A model generated the notes under the pieces. That model did not search any database. It worked only from the letters and a program-made list of their open reading frames with translations, and had not been told where the DNA came from. From Trichostrongylus colubriformis (lineage: Eukaryota; Nematoda; Chromadorea; Rhabditida; Trichostrongylidae): a DNA stretch of 64,000 bases. Numbering within the stretch: position 1 is the stretch's first letter; each line of letters opens with the position of its first letter. The position numbers and the translations under genes were made by a program. Positions 43,566 through 54,704 of the stretch are shown here, one piece after another. Location: assembly GCA_963978905.1 (NCBI GenBank), contig OZ022259.1, positions 26,324,068-26,388,067 of the forward strand. The letters are read 5' to 3'.

Positions 43566-43750
43566 ATGATGAAATGCACCCTGCGTTTTAGTGACAATTC
43601 TCGAGTTTTCTTCAATGGAAAAAGAGGAGTCTCGATCTGCTATGGCACTCGAACTTGAAACCTTCTTGAATATTGAGCGACTTTTAAGAGCGCGCTGTTT
43701 AAGAGCGCGCTGATTTATTGATGAGTCTGACCGTTGTATGCAAAAAGTTT

Positions 43751-43823
43751 CGATCACGGCAAGATTCGAACCTGCAATCTTCTGCTACGTAGGCAGACGC
43801 GTTATCCATTGCGCCACGCGGCC
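43751..43823 (-). tRNA. tRNA-Arg(ACG) copy 59
   Basis: U37 + U62, plus C3:A70 mismatch; T5. Confidence 0.5.
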
Positions 43824-44002
43824 ATGATGAAATGCACCCTGCGTTTTAGTGACAATTCTCGAGTTTTCTTCAATGGAAAAAGAGGAGTCTCGATCTGCTA
43901 TGGCACTCGAACTTGAGTCCTTCTTGACTACTGGAAGACTTTTAAGAGCGGGCTGTCTGTTGAAACTTATTGATGAGTCTGACCGTTGTATGCAATAAGT
44001 TT

Positions 44003-44075
44003 CGACCACGGCAGGATTCGAACCTGCAATCTTCTGCTCCGTAGGCAGACGCGTTATCCATTGCGCCACGCGGCC
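44003..44075 (-). tRNA. tRNA-Arg(ACG) copy 60
   Basis: T-less. Confidence 0.85.
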
Positions 44076-44260
44076 ATGTTGAAGGGGACCCTGCGTTTTA
44101 GTGACAATTCTCGAGTTTTCTTCAATGGAAAAAGAGGAGTCTCGATCTGCTATGGCACTCGAACTTGAAACCTTCTTGAATATTGAGCGACTTTTAAGAG
44201 CGCGCTGTTTAAGAGCGCGCTGATTTATTGATGAGTCTGACCGTTGTATGCAAAAAGTTT

Positions 44261-44333
44261 CGACCACCGCAGGATTCGAACATGCAATCTTCTGCTACGT
44301 AGGCAGACGCGTTATCCATTGCGCCACGCGGCC
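44261..44333 (-). tRNA. tRNA-Arg(ACG) copy 61, probably dead
   Basis: G66 + U37, and position 52 changed so that the T-stem and the B box are damaged. Confidence 0.4.
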
Positions 44334-44518
44334 ATGATGAAATGCACCCTGCGTTTTAGTGACAATTCTCGAGTTTTCTTCAATGGAAAAAGAGGAGTCT
44401 CGATCTGCTATGGCACTCGAACTTGAGTCCTTCTTGACTACTGGATGACTTTTAAGAGCGCGCTGTTTAAGAGCGCGCTGACTTATTGATGAGTCTGACC
44501 GTTGTATGCAAAAAGTTT

Positions 44519-44591
44519 CGACCACGGCAGGATTCGAACCTGCAATCTTCTGCTCCGTAGGCAGACGCGTTATCCATTGCGCCACGCGGCC
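44519..44591 (-). tRNA. tRNA-Arg(ACG) copy 62
   Basis: Canonical; T5. Confidence 0.92.
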
Positions 44592-44776
44592 ATGTTGAAG
44601 TGGACCCTGCGTTTTAGTGACAATTCTCGAGTTTTCTTCAATGGAAAAAGAGGAGTCTCGATCTGCTATGGCACTCGAACTTGAGTCCTTCTCGACTACT
44701 GGAAGACTTTTAAGAGCGCGCTGTTTAAGAGCGCGCTGACTTATTGATGAGTCTGGACGTTATATGCAAAAAGTTT

Positions 44777-44849
44777 CGACCACGGCAAGATTCGAACCTG
44801 CAATCTTCTGCTACGTAGGCAGACGCGTTATCCATTGCGCCACGCGGCC
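44777..44849 (-). tRNA. tRNA-Arg(ACG) copy 63
   Basis: U37 + U62; T5. Confidence 0.65.
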
Positions 44850-45034
44850 ATGATGAAATGCACCCTGCGTTTTAGTGACAATTCTCGAGTTTTCTTCAAT
44901 GGAAAAAGAGGAGTCTCGATCTGCTATGGCACTCGAACTTGAAACCTTCTTGAATATTGAGCGACTTTTAAGAGCGCGCTGTTTAAGAGCGCGCTGATTT
45001 ATTGATGAGTCTGACCGTTGTATGCAAAAAGTTT

Positions 45035-45107
45035 CGATCACGGCAAGATTCGAACCTGCAATCTTCTGCTACGTAGGCAGACGCGTTATCCATTGCGCCA
45101 CGCGGCC
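45035..45107 (-). tRNA. tRNA-Arg(ACG) copy 64
   Basis: U37 + U62 + C3:A70 mismatch, as copy 59. Confidence 0.5.
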
Positions 45108-45286
45108 ATGATGAAATGCACCCTGCGTTTTAGTGACAATTCTCGAGTTTTCTTCAATGGAAAAAGAGGACTCTCGATCTGCTATGGCACTCGAATTTGA
45201 GTCCTTCTTGACTACTGGAAGACTTTTAAGAGCGCGCTGTCTGTTGAAACTTATTGATGAGTCTGACCGTTGTATGCAAAAAGTTT

Positions 45287-45359
45287 CGACCACGGCAGGA
45301 TTCGAACCTGCAATCTTCTGCTCCGTAGGCAGACGCGTTATCCATTGCGCCACGCGGCC
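45287..45359 (-). tRNA. tRNA-Arg(ACG) copy 65
   Basis: Canonical; T5 present although its left spacer is of the 252-bp type. Confidence 0.92.
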
Positions 45360-45544
45360 ATGATGAAATGCACCCTGCGTTTTAGTGACAATTCTCGAGT
45401 TTTCTTCAGTGGAAAAAGAGGAGTCTCGATCTGCTATGGCACTCGAACTTGAGTCCTTCTTGACTACTGGAAGACTTTTAAGAGCGCGCTGTTTAAGAGC
45501 GCGCTGACTTATTGATGAGTCTGAACGTTATATGCAAAAAGTTT

Positions 45545-45617
45545 CGACCACGGCAGGATTCGAACCTGCAATCTTCTGCTCCGTAGGCAGACGCGTTATC
45601 CATTGCGCCACGCGGCC
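45545..45617 (-). tRNA. tRNA-Arg(ACG) copy 66
   Basis: Canonical; T5. Confidence 0.92.
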
Positions 45618-45787
45618 ATGATGAAATGCACCCTGCGTTTTAGTGACAATTCTCGAGTTTTCTTCAATGGAAAAAGAGGAGTCTCGATCTGCTATGGCAC
45701 TCGAACTTGAAACCTTCTTGAATATTGAGCGACTTTTAAAAGCGCGCTGACTTATTGATGAGTCTGAACGTTATATGCAAAAAGTTT

Positions 45788-45860
45788 CGACCACGGCAAG
45801 ATTCGAACCTGCAATCTTCTGCTCCGTAGGCAGACGCGTTATCCATTGCGCCACGCGACC
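45788..45860 (-). tRNA. tRNA-Arg(ACG) copy 67
   Basis: U62, and U3:G70 wobble; G37. Confidence 0.75.
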
Positions 45861-46044
45861 ATGATGAAATGGACCCTGCGTTTTAGTGATAATTCTCGAG
45901 TTTTCTTCAATGGAAAAGGAAGAGCCTCGATCTGCTATGGCACTCGAACTTGAAACCTTCCTGAATATTGAGCGACTTTTAAGAGCGCGCTGTTTAAGAG
46001 CGCGCTGACTTTTGATGAGTCTGACCGTTGTATGCAAAAAGTTT

Positions 46045-46117
46045 CGACCATGGCAGGATTCGAACCTGCAGTCTTCTGCTCCGTAGGCAGACGCGTTATC
46101 CATTGCGCCACGCGGCC
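46045..46117 (-). tRNA. tRNA-Arg(ACG) copy 68
   Basis: C6:A67 mismatch; variable loop AGACU. Confidence 0.6.
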
Positions 46118-46302
46118 ATGTTGAAGTGGACCCTGCAATTTAGTGACAATTCTCGAGTTTTCTTCAGTGGAAAAAGAGGAGTCTCGATCTGCTATGGCAC
46201 TCGAACTTGAAGCCTTCTTGAATATTGAGCGACTTTTAAGAGCGCGCTGTTTAAGAGCGCGCTGACTTATTGATGAGTCTGACCGTTGTATGCAAAAAGT
46301 TT

Positions 46303-46375
46303 CGACCACCGCAGGATTCGAACCTGCAATCTTCTGCTACGTAGGCAGACGCGTTATCCATTGCGCCACGCGGCC
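46303..46375 (-). tRNA. tRNA-Arg(ACG) copy 69
   Basis: G66 + U37; T5. Confidence 0.55.
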
Positions 46376-46544
46376 ATGATGAAATGCACCCTGCGTTTTA
46401 GTGACAATCTCGAGTTTTCTTCAGTGGAAAAAGAGGAGTCTCGATCTGCTATGGCACTCGAACTTGAAACCTTCTTGAATATTGAGCGACTTTTAAAAGC
46501 GCGCTGACTTATTGATGAGTCTGAACGTTATATGCAAAAAGTTT

Positions 46545-46617
46545 CGACCACCGCAGGATTCGAACCTGCAATCTTCTGCTACGTAGGCAGACGCGTTATC
46601 CATTGCGCCACGCGGCC
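46545..46617 (-). tRNA. tRNA-Arg(ACG) copy 70
   Basis: G66 + U37; T5. Confidence 0.55.
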
Positions 46618-46802
46618 ATGTTGAAGCGGACCCTGCGTTTTAGTGACAATTCTCGAGTTTTCTTCAATGGAAAAAGAGGAGTCTCGATCTGCTATGGCAC
46701 TCGAACTTGAGTCCTTCTCGACTACTGGAAGACTTTTAAGAGCGCGCTGTTTAAGAGCGCGCTGACTTATTGATGAGTCTGAACGTTATATGCAAAAAGT
46801 TT

Positions 46803-46875
46803 CGACCACGGCAAGATTCGAACCTGCAATCTTCTGCTCCGTAGGCAGACGCGTTATCCTTTGCGCCACGCGTCC
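46803..46875 (-). tRNA. tRNA-Arg(ACG) copy 71
   Basis: A3 + U62; T5. Confidence 0.6.
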
Positions 46876-47060
46876 ATTATGTAATGCACCCTGCGTTTTA
46901 GTGATAATTCTCGAGTTTTCTTCAATGGAAAAGGAAGAGTCTCGATCTGCTATGGCACTCGAACTTGAAACCTTCTTGAATATTGAGCGACTTTTAAGAG
47001 CGCGCTGTTTAAGAGCGCGCTGACTTATTGATGAGTCTGAACGTTATATGCAAAAAGTTT

Positions 47061-47133
47061 CGACCACGGCAAGATTCGAACCTGCAATCTTCTGCTCCGT
47101 AGGCAGACGCGTTATCCATTGCGCCACGCGGCC
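47061..47133 (-). tRNA. tRNA-Arg(ACG) copy 72
   Basis: U62, otherwise canonical; T5. Confidence 0.85.
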
Positions 47134-47312
47134 ATGTTGAAGGGGACCCTGCGTTTTAGTGACAATTCTCCAGTTTTCTTCAATGGAAAAAGAAGAGTCT
47201 CGATCTGCTATGGCACTCGAACTTGAAACCTTCTTGAATATTGAGCGACTTTTAAGAGCGTGCTGTCTGTTGAAACTTATTGATGAGTCTGACCGTTGTA
47301 TGCAATAAGTTT

Positions 47313-47385
47313 CGACCACGGCAGGATTCGAACCTGCAATCTTCTGCTCCGTAGGCAGACGCGTTATCCATTGCGCCACGCGGCC
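47313..47385 (-). tRNA. tRNA-Arg(ACG) copy 73
   Basis: T-less. Start of a 1,528-bp tandem duplication. Confidence 0.85.
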
Positions 47386-47570
47386 ATGTTGAAGTGGACC
47401 CTGCGTTTTAGTGACAATTCTCCAGTTTTCTTCAATGGAAAAAGAAGAGTCTCGATCTGCTATGGCACTCGAACTTGAAACCTTCTTGAATATTGAGCGA
47501 CTTTTAAGAGCGCGCTGTTTAAGAGCGCGCTGACTTATTGATGAGTCTGAACGTTATATGCAAAAAGTTT

Positions 47571-47643
47571 CGACCACGGCAAGATTCGAACCTGCAATCT
47601 TCTGCTCCGTAGGCAGACGCGTTATCCATTGCGCCACGCGGCC
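47571..47643 (-). tRNA. tRNA-Arg(ACG) copy 74
   Basis: U62, otherwise canonical; T5. Confidence 0.85.
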
Positions 47644-47828
47644 ATGTTGAAGGGGACCCTGCGTTTTAGTGACAATTCTCGAGTTTTCTTCAATGGAAAA
47701 AGAGGAGTCTCGATCTGCTATGGCACTCGAACTTGAAGCCTTCTTGAATATTGAGCGACTTTTAAGAGCGCGCTGTTTAAGAGCGCGCTGACTTATTGAT
47801 GAGTCTGACCGTTGTATGCAAAAAGTTT

Positions 47829-47901
47829 CGACCACGGCAGGATTCGAACCTGCAATCTTCTGCTCCGTAGGCAGACGCGTTATCCTTTGCGCCACGCGTC
47901 C
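47829..47901 (-). tRNA. tRNA-Arg(ACG) copy 75
   Basis: A3; T5. Confidence 0.65.
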
Positions 47902-48071
47902 ATGATGTAATGCACCCTGCGTTTTAGTGATAATTCTCGAGTTTTCTTCAATGGAAAAAAAGGAGTCTCGATCTGCTATGGCACTCGAACTTGAAACCCT
48001 CTTGAATATTGAGCGACTTTTAAGAGCGCGCTGACTTATTGATGAGTCTGACCGTTGTATGCAAAAAGTTT

Positions 48072-48144
48072 CGACCACGGCAGGATTCGAACCTGCAATC
48101 TTCTGCTCCGTAGGCAGACGCGTTATCCATTGCGCCACGCGGCC
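48072..48144 (-). tRNA. tRNA-Arg(ACG) copy 76
   Basis: Canonical; T5. Confidence 0.92.
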
Positions 48145-48329
48145 ATGTTGAAGTGGACCCTGCGTTTTAGTGACAATTCTCGAGTTTTCTTCAATGGAAA
48201 AGGAAGAGTCTCGATCTGCTATGGCACTCGAACTTGAAACCTTTTTGAATATTGAGCGACTTTTAAGAGCGCGCTGTTTAAGAGCGCGCTGACTTATTGA
48301 TGAGTCTGACCGTTGTATGCAAAAAGTTT

Positions 48330-48402
48330 CGACCACGGCAGGATTCGAACCTGCAATCTTCTGCTCCGTAGGCAGACGCGTTATCCTTTGCGCCACGCGT
48401 CC
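48330..48402 (-). tRNA. tRNA-Arg(ACG) copy 77
   Basis: A3; T5. Confidence 0.65.
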
Positions 48403-48588
48403 ATGATGTAATGCACCCTGCGTTTTAGTGATAATTCTCGAGTTTTCTTCAATGGAAAAAAAAGGAGTCTCGATCTGCTATGGCACTCGAACTTGAGTCC
48501 TTCTTGACCACTGGAAGACTTTTAAGAGCGCGCTGTTTAAGAGCGCGCTGACTTATTGATGAGTCTGACCGTTGTATGCAAAAAGTTT

Positions 48589-48661
48589 CGACCACGGCAG
48601 GATTCGAACCTGCAATCTTCTGCTCCGTAGGCAGACGCGTTATCCATTGCGCCACGCGGCC
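48589..48661 (-). tRNA. tRNA-Arg(ACG) copy 78
   Basis: Canonical; T5; one-base longer A run in the left spacer (259-bp unit). Confidence 0.92.
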
Positions 48662-48840
48662 ATGTTGAAGGGGACCCTGCGTTTTAGTGACAATTCTCCA
48701 GTTTTCTTCAATGGAAAAAGAAGAGTCTCGATCTGCTATGGCACTCGAACTTGAAACCTTCTTGAATATTGAGCGACTTTTAAGAGCGTGCTGTCTGTTG
48801 AAACTTATTGATGAGTCTGACCGTTGTATGCAATAAGTTT

Positions 48841-48913
48841 CGACCACGGCAGGATTCGAACCTGCAATCTTCTGCTCCGTAGGCAGACGCGTTATCCATT
48901 GCGCCACGCGGCC
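48841..48913 (-). tRNA. tRNA-Arg(ACG) copy 79
   Basis: T-less. Second copy of the 1,528-bp duplication starts here. Confidence 0.85.
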
Positions 48914-49098
48914 ATGTTGAAGTGGACCCTGCGTTTTAGTGACAATTCTCCAGTTTTCTTCAATGGAAAAAGAAGAGTCTCGATCTGCTATGGCACTCGA
49001 ACTTGAAACCTTCTTGAATATTGAGCGACTTTTAAGAGCGCGCTGTTTAAGAGCGCGCTGACTTATTGATGAGTCTGAACGTTATATGCAAAAAGTTT

Positions 49099-49171
49099 CG
49101 ACCACGGCAAGATTCGAACCTGCAATCTTCTGCTCCGTAGGCAGACGCGTTATCCATTGCGCCACGCGGCC
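49099..49171 (-). tRNA. tRNA-Arg(ACG) copy 80
   Basis: U62, otherwise canonical; T5. Confidence 0.85.
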
Positions 49172-49356
49172 ATGTTGAAGGGGACCCTGCGTTTTAGTGA
49201 CAATTCTCGAGTTTTCTTCAATGGAAAAAGAGGAGTCTCGATCTGCTATGGCACTCGAACTTGAAGCCTTCTTGAATATTGAGCGACTTTTAAGAGCGCG
49301 CTGTTTAAGAGCGCGCTGACTTATTGATGAGTCTGACCGTTGTATGCAAAAAGTTT

Positions 49357-49429
49357 CGACCACGGCAGGATTCGAACCTGCAATCTTCTGCTCCGTAGGC
49401 AGACGCGTTATCCTTTGCGCCACGCGTCC
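49357..49429 (-). tRNA. tRNA-Arg(ACG) copy 81
   Basis: A3; T5. Confidence 0.65.
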
Positions 49430-49599
49430 ATGATGTAATGCACCCTGCGTTTTAGTGATAATTCTCGAGTTTTCTTCAATGGAAAAAAAGGAGTCTCGAT
49501 CTGCTATGGCACTCGAACTTGAAACCCTCTTGAATATTGAGCGACTTTTAAGAGCGCGCTGACTTATTGATGAGTCTGACCGTTGTATGCAAAAAGTTT

Positions 49600-49672
49600 C
49601 GACCACGGCAGGATTCGAACCTGCAATCTTCTGCTCCGTAGGCAGACGCGTTATCCATTGCGCCACGCGGCC
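49600..49672 (-). tRNA. tRNA-Arg(ACG) copy 82
   Basis: Canonical; T5. Confidence 0.92.
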
Positions 49673-49857
49673 ATGTTGAAGTGGACCCTGCGTTTTAGTG
49701 ACAATTCTCGAGTTTTCTTCAATGGAAAAGGAAGAGTCTCGATCTGCTATGGCACTCGAACTTGAAACCTTTTTGAATATTGAGCGACTTTTAAGAGCGC
49801 GCTGTTTAAGAGCGCGCTGACTTATTGATGAGTCTGACCGTTGTATGCAAAAAGTTT

Positions 49858-49930
49858 CGACCACGGCAGGATTCGAACCTGCAATCTTCTGCTCCGTAGG
49901 CAGACGCGTTATCCTTTGCGCCACGCGTCC
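49858..49930 (-). tRNA. tRNA-Arg(ACG) copy 83
   Basis: A3; T5. Confidence 0.65.
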
Positions 49931-50116
49931 ATGATGTAATGCACCCTGCGTTTTAGTGATAATTCTCGAGTTTTCTTCAATGGAAAAAAAAGGAGTCTCG
50001 ATCTGCTATGGCACTCGAACTTGAGTCCTTCTTGACCACTGGAAGACTTTTAAGAGCGCGCTGTTTAAGAGCGCGCTGACTTATTGATGAGTCTGACCGT
50101 TGTATGCAAAAAGTTT

Positions 50117-50189
50117 CGACCACGGCAGGATTCGAACCTGCAATCTTCTGCTCCGTAGGCAGACGCGTTATCCATTGCGCCACGCGGCC
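50117..50189 (-). tRNA. tRNA-Arg(ACG) copy 84
   Basis: Canonical; T5. Confidence 0.92.
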
Positions 50190-50374
50190 ATGTTGAAGGG
50201 GACCCTGCGTTTTAGTGACAATTCTCGAGTTTTCTTCAATGGAAAAAGAGGAGTCTCGATCTGCTATGGCACTCGAACTTGAAGCCTTCTTGAATATTGA
50301 GCGACTTTTAAGAGCGCGCTGTTTAAGAGCGCGCTGACTTATTGATGAGTCTGAACGTTATATGCAAAAAGTTT

Positions 50375-50447
50375 CGACCACCGCAGGATTCGAACCTGCA
50401 ATCTTCTGCTACGTAGGCAGACGCGTTATCCATTGCGCCACGCGGCC
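50375..50447 (-). tRNA. tRNA-Arg(ACG) copy 85
   Basis: G66 + U37; T5. Confidence 0.55.
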
Positions 50448-50632
50448 ATGATGAAATGCACCCTGCGTTTTAGTGACAATTCTCGAGTTTTCTTCAATGG
50501 AAAAAGAGGAGTCTCGATCTGCTATGGCACTCGAACTTGAAGCCTTCTTGAATATTGTGCGACTTTTAAGAGCGCGCTGTTTAAGAGCGCGCTGACTTAT
50601 TGATGAGTCTGAACGTTATATGCAAAAAGTTT

Positions 50633-50705
50633 CGACCACGGCAGGATTCGAACCTGCAATCTTCTGCTCCGTAGGCAGACGCGTTATCCTTTGCGCCACG
50701 CGTCC
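50633..50705 (-). tRNA. tRNA-Arg(ACG) copy 86
   Basis: A3; T5. Confidence 0.65.
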
Positions 50706-50884
50706 ATGATGTAATGCACCCTGCGTTTTAGTGATAATTCTCGAGTTTTCTTCAATGGAAAAAAAGGAGTCTCGATCTGCTATGGCACTCGAACTTGAAA
50801 CCCTCTTGAATATTGAGCGACTTGCGCGCTGTTTAAGAGCGCGCTGATTTATTGATGAGTCTGACCGTTGTATGCAAAAAGTTT

Positions 50885-50957
50885 CGACCACCGCAGGATT
50901 CGAACCTGCAATCTTCTGCTACGTAGGCAGACGCGTTATCCATTGCGCCACGCGGCC
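50885..50957 (-). tRNA. tRNA-Arg(ACG) copy 87
   Basis: G66 + U37; T5. Confidence 0.55.
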
Positions 50958-51142
50958 ATGATGAAATGCACCCTGCGTTTTAGTGACAATTCTCGAGTTT
51001 TCTTCAGTGGAAAAAGAGGAGTCTCGATCTGCTATGGCACTCGAACTTGAGTCCTTCTTGACTACTGGAAGACTTTTAAGAGCGCGCTGTTTAAGAGCGC
51101 GCTGACTTATTGATGAGTCTGAACGTTATATGCAAAAAGTTT

Positions 51143-51215
51143 CGACCACGGCAGGATTCGAACCTGCAATCTTCTGCTCCGTAGGCAGACGCGTTATCCT
51201 TTGCGCCACGCGTCC
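51143..51215 (-). tRNA. tRNA-Arg(ACG) copy 88
   Basis: A3; T5. Confidence 0.65.
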
Positions 51216-51400
51216 ATGATGTAATGCACCCTGCGTTTTAGTGATAATTCTCGAGTTTTCTTCAATGGAAAAAAAGGAGTCTCGATCTGCTATGGCACTC
51301 GAACTTGAAACCTTCTTGAATATTGAGCGACTTTTAAGAGCGCGCTGTTTAAGAGCGCGCTGACTTATTGATGAGTCTGAACGTTATATGCAAAAAGTTT

Positions 51401-51473
51401 CGACCACGGCAAGATTCGAACCTGCAATCTTCTGCTCCGTAGGCAGACGCGTTATCCTTTGCGCCACGCGTCC
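51401..51473 (-). tRNA. tRNA-Arg(ACG) copy 89
   Basis: A3 + U62; T5. Confidence 0.6.
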
Positions 51474-51652
51474 ATGATGTAATGCACCCTGCGTTTTAGT
51501 GATAATTCTCGAGTTTTCTTCAATGGAAAAGGAAGAGTCTCGATCTGCTATGGCACTCGAACTTGAAACCTTCTTGAATATTGAGCGACTTTTAAGAGCG
51601 CGCTGTCTGTTGAAACTTATTGATGAGTCTGACCGTTGTATGCAATAAGTTT

Positions 51653-51725
51653 CGACCACGGCAGGATTCGAACCTGCAATCTTCTGCTCCGTAGGCAGAC
51701 GCGTTATCGATTGCGCCACGCTGCC
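51653..51725 (-). tRNA. tRNA-Arg(ACG) copy 90, probably dead
   Basis: T-less; A4:G69 mismatch and the invariant G18 changed to C. Confidence 0.4.
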
Positions 51726-51910
51726 ATGTTGAAGTGGACCCTGCGTTTTAGTGACAATTCTCGAGTTTTCTTCAATGGAAAAAGAGGAGTCTCGATCTGC
51801 TATGGCACTCGAACTTGAGTCCTTCTCGACTACTGGAAGACTTTTAAGAGCGCGCTGTTTAAGAGCGCGCTGACTTATTGATGAGTCTGGACGTTATATG
51901 CAAAAAGTTT

Positions 51911-51983
51911 CGACCACGGCAAGATTCGAACCTGCAATCTTCTGCCACGTAGGCAGACGCGTTATCCATTGCGCCACGCGGCC
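51911..51983 (-). tRNA. tRNA-Arg(ACG) copy 91
   Basis: U37 + U62, with G38 (loop CUACGUG); T5. Confidence 0.5.
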
Positions 51984-52168
51984 ATGATGAAATGCACACT
52001 GCGTTTTAGTGACAATTCTCGAGTTTTCTTCAATGGAAAAAGAGGAGTCTCGATCTGCTATGGCACTGGAACTTGAAACCTTCTTGAATATTGAGCGACT
52101 TTTAAGAGCGCGCTGTTTAAGAGCGCGCTGATTTATTGATGAGTCTGACCGTTGTATGCAAAAAGTTT

Positions 52169-52241
52169 CGACCACGGCAAGATTCGAACCTGCAATCTTC
52201 TGCTACGTAGGCAGACGCGTTATCCATTGCGCCACGCGGCC
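52169..52241 (-). tRNA. tRNA-Arg(ACG) copy 92
   Basis: U37 + U62; T5. Confidence 0.65.
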
Positions 52242-52420
52242 ATGATGAAATGCACCCTGCGTTTTAGTGACAATTCTCGAGTTTTCTTCAATGGAAAAAG
52301 AGGAGTCTCGATCTGCTATGGCACTCGAACTTGAGTCCTTCTTGACTACTGGAAGACTTTTAAGAGCGGGCTGTCTGTTGAAACTTATTGATGAGTCTGA
52401 CCGTTGTATGCAAAAAGTTT

Positions 52421-52493
52421 CGACCACGGCAGGATTCGAACCTGCAATCTTCTGCTCCGTAGGCAGACGCGTTATCCATTGCGCCACGCGGCC
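52421..52493 (-). tRNA. tRNA-Arg(ACG) copy 93
   Basis: Canonical; T5. Confidence 0.92.
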
Positions 52494-52678
52494 ATGATGA
52501 AATGCACCCTGCGTTTTAGTGACAATTCTCGAGTTTTCTTCAATGGAAAAAGAGGAGTCTCGATCTGCTATGGCACTCGAACTTGAAACCTTCTTGAATA
52601 TTGAGAGACTTTTAAGAGCGCGCTGTTTAAGAGCGCGCTGATTTATTGATGAGTCTGATCGTTGTATGCAAAAAGTTT

Positions 52679-52751
52679 CGACCACCGCAGGATTCGAACC
52701 TGCAATCTTCTGCTACGTAGGCAGACGCGTTATCCATTGCGCCACGCGGCC
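52679..52751 (-). tRNA. tRNA-Arg(ACG) copy 94
   Basis: G66 + U37; T5. Confidence 0.55.
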
Positions 52752-52936
52752 ATGATGAAATGCACCCTGCGTTTTAGTGACAATTCTCGAGTTTTCTTCA
52801 GTGGAAAAAGAGGAGTCTCGATCTGCTATGGCACTCGAACTTGAGTCCTTCTTGACTACTGGAAGACTTTTAAGAGCGCGCTGTTTAAGAGCGCGCTGAT
52901 TTATTGATGAGTCTGACCGTTGTATGCAAAAAGTTT

Positions 52937-53009
52937 CGACCACCGCAGGATTCGAACCTGCAATCTTCTGCTCCGTAGGCAGACGCGTTATCCATTGCGC
53001 CACGCGGCC
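52937..53009 (-). tRNA. tRNA-Arg(ACG) copy 95
   Basis: G66 with G37: the only copy in which these two are unlinked. Confidence 0.6.
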
Positions 53010-53194
53010 ATGATGAAATGCACCCTGCGTTTTAGTGACAATTCTCGAGTTTTCTTCAGTGGAAAAAGAGGAGTCTCGATCTGCTATGGCACTCGAACTT
53101 GAGTCCTTCTTGACTACTGGAAGACTTTTAAGAGCGCGCTGTTTAAGAGCGCGCTGACTTATTGATGAGTCTGAACGTTATATGCAAAAAGTTT

Positions 53195-53267
53195 CGACCA
53201 CGGCAGGATTCGAACCTGCAATCTTCTGCTCCGTAGGCAGACGCGTTATCCATTGCGCCACGCGGCC
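53195..53267 (-). tRNA. tRNA-Arg(ACG) copy 96
   Basis: Canonical; T5. Confidence 0.92.
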
Positions 53268-53437
53268 ATGATGAAATGCACCCTGCGTTTTAGTGACAAT
53301 TCTCGAGTTTTCTTCAATGGAAAAAGAGGAGTCTCGATCTGCTATGGCACTCGAACTTGAAACCTTCTTGAATATTGAGCGACTTTTAAAAGCGCGCTGA
53401 CTTATTGATGAGTCTGAACGTTATATGCAAAAAGTTT

Positions 53438-53510
53438 CGACCACGGCAAGATTCGAACCTGCAATCTTCTGCTCCGTAGGCAGACGCGTTATCCATTGCG
53501 CCACGCGACC
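53438..53510 (-). tRNA. tRNA-Arg(ACG) copy 97
   Basis: U62 + U3, duplicate of copy 67 (7,650 bp away). Confidence 0.75.
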
Positions 53511-53694
53511 ATGATGAAATGGACCCTGCGTTTTAGTGATAATTCTCGAGTTTTCTTCAATGGAAAAGGAAGAGCCTCGATCTGCTATGGCACTCGAACT
53601 TGAAACCTTCCTGAATATTGAGCGACTTTTAAGAGCGCGCTGTTTAAGAGCGCGCTGACTTTTGATGAGTCTGACCGTTGTATGCAAAAAGTTT

Positions 53695-53767
53695 CGACCA
53701 TGGCAGGATTCGAACCTGCAGTCTTCTGCTCCGTAGGCAGACGCGTTATCCATTGCGCCACGCGGCC
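53695..53767 (-). tRNA. tRNA-Arg(ACG) copy 98
   Basis: C6:A67 mismatch, duplicate of copy 68. Confidence 0.6.
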
Positions 53768-53952
53768 ATGTTGAAGTGGACCCTGCAATTTAGTGACAAT
53801 TCTCGAGTTTTCTTCAGTGGAAAAAGAGGAGTCTCGATCTGCTATGGCACTCGAACTTGAAGCCTTCTTGAATATTGAGCGACTTTTAAGAGCGCGCTGT
53901 TTAAGAGCGCGCTGACTTATTGATGAGTCTGACCGTTGTATGCAAAAAGTTT

Positions 53953-54025
53953 CGACCACCGCAGGATTCGAACCTGCAATCTTCTGCTACGTAGGCAGAC
54001 GCGTTATCCATTGCGCCACGCGGCC
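53953..54025 (-). tRNA. tRNA-Arg(ACG) copy 99
   Basis: G66 + U37, duplicate of copy 69. Confidence 0.55.
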
Positions 54026-54194
54026 ATGATGAAATGCACCCTGCGTTTTAGTGACAATCTCGAGTTTTCTTCAGTGGAAAAAGAGGAGTCTCGATCTGCT
54101 ATGGCACTCGAACTTGAAACCTTCTTGAATATTGAGCGACTTTTAAAAGCGCGCTGACTTATTGATGAGTCTGAACGTTATATGCAAAAAGTTT

Positions 54195-54267
54195 CGACCA
54201 CCGCAGGATTCGAACCTGCAATCTTCTGCTACGTAGGCAGACGCGTTATCCATTGCGCCACGCGGCC
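54195..54267 (-). tRNA. tRNA-Arg(ACG) copy 100
   Basis: G66 + U37, duplicate of copy 70. Confidence 0.55.
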
Positions 54268-54452
54268 ATGTTGAAGCGGACCCTGCGTTTTAGTGACAAT
54301 TCTCGAGTTTTCTTCAATGGAAAAAGAGGAGTCTCGATCTGCTATGGCACTCGAACTTGAGTCCTTCTCGACTACTGGAAGACTTTTAAGAGCGCGCTGT
54401 TTAAGAGCGCGCTGACTTATTGATGAGTCTGAACGTTATATGCAAAAAGTTT

Positions 54453-54525
54453 CGACCACGGCAAGATTCGAACCTGCAATCTTCTGCTCCGTAGGCAGAC
54501 GCGTTATCCTTTGCGCCACGCGTCC
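54453..54525 (-). tRNA. tRNA-Arg(ACG) copy 101
   Basis: A3 + U62; T5. Confidence 0.6.
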
Positions 54526-54704
54526 ATGATGTAATGCACCCTGCGTTTTAGTGATAATTCTCGAGTTTTCTTCAATGGAAAAGGAAGAGTCTCGATCTGC
54601 TATGGCACTCGAACTTGAAACCTTCTTGAATATTGAGCGACTTTTAAGAGCGTGCTGTCTGTTGAAACTTATTGATGAGTCTGACCGTTGTATGCAATAA
54701 GTTT

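Larger units (their letters stand above)
31737..43733 (-). repeat. 5,109-bp higher-order repeats within the tRNA array
   Basis: The series of unit types and spacings starting at 31737 recurs at 36846 and 41954/41955, an exact 5,109-bp period (3,315 + 1,794). The third repeat is cut after about 1,779 bp. Within each, 768-bp trimers (A3, T-less, G15 or canonical; 258 + 252 + 258) are repeated. No difference between repeats was seen in the parts compared by eye. Confidence 0.85.
45771..54439 (-). repeat. Segmental duplications in the right half of the array
   Basis: The block 45771-46789 recurs at 53421-54439 (shift 7,650). The block 47296-48823 recurs in tandem at 48824-50351 (shift 1,528). 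The marker copies 67-70 and 97-100 share private mutations. Outside this interval, 52152-52760 recurs at 54946 (shift 2,794). Confidence 0.8.
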
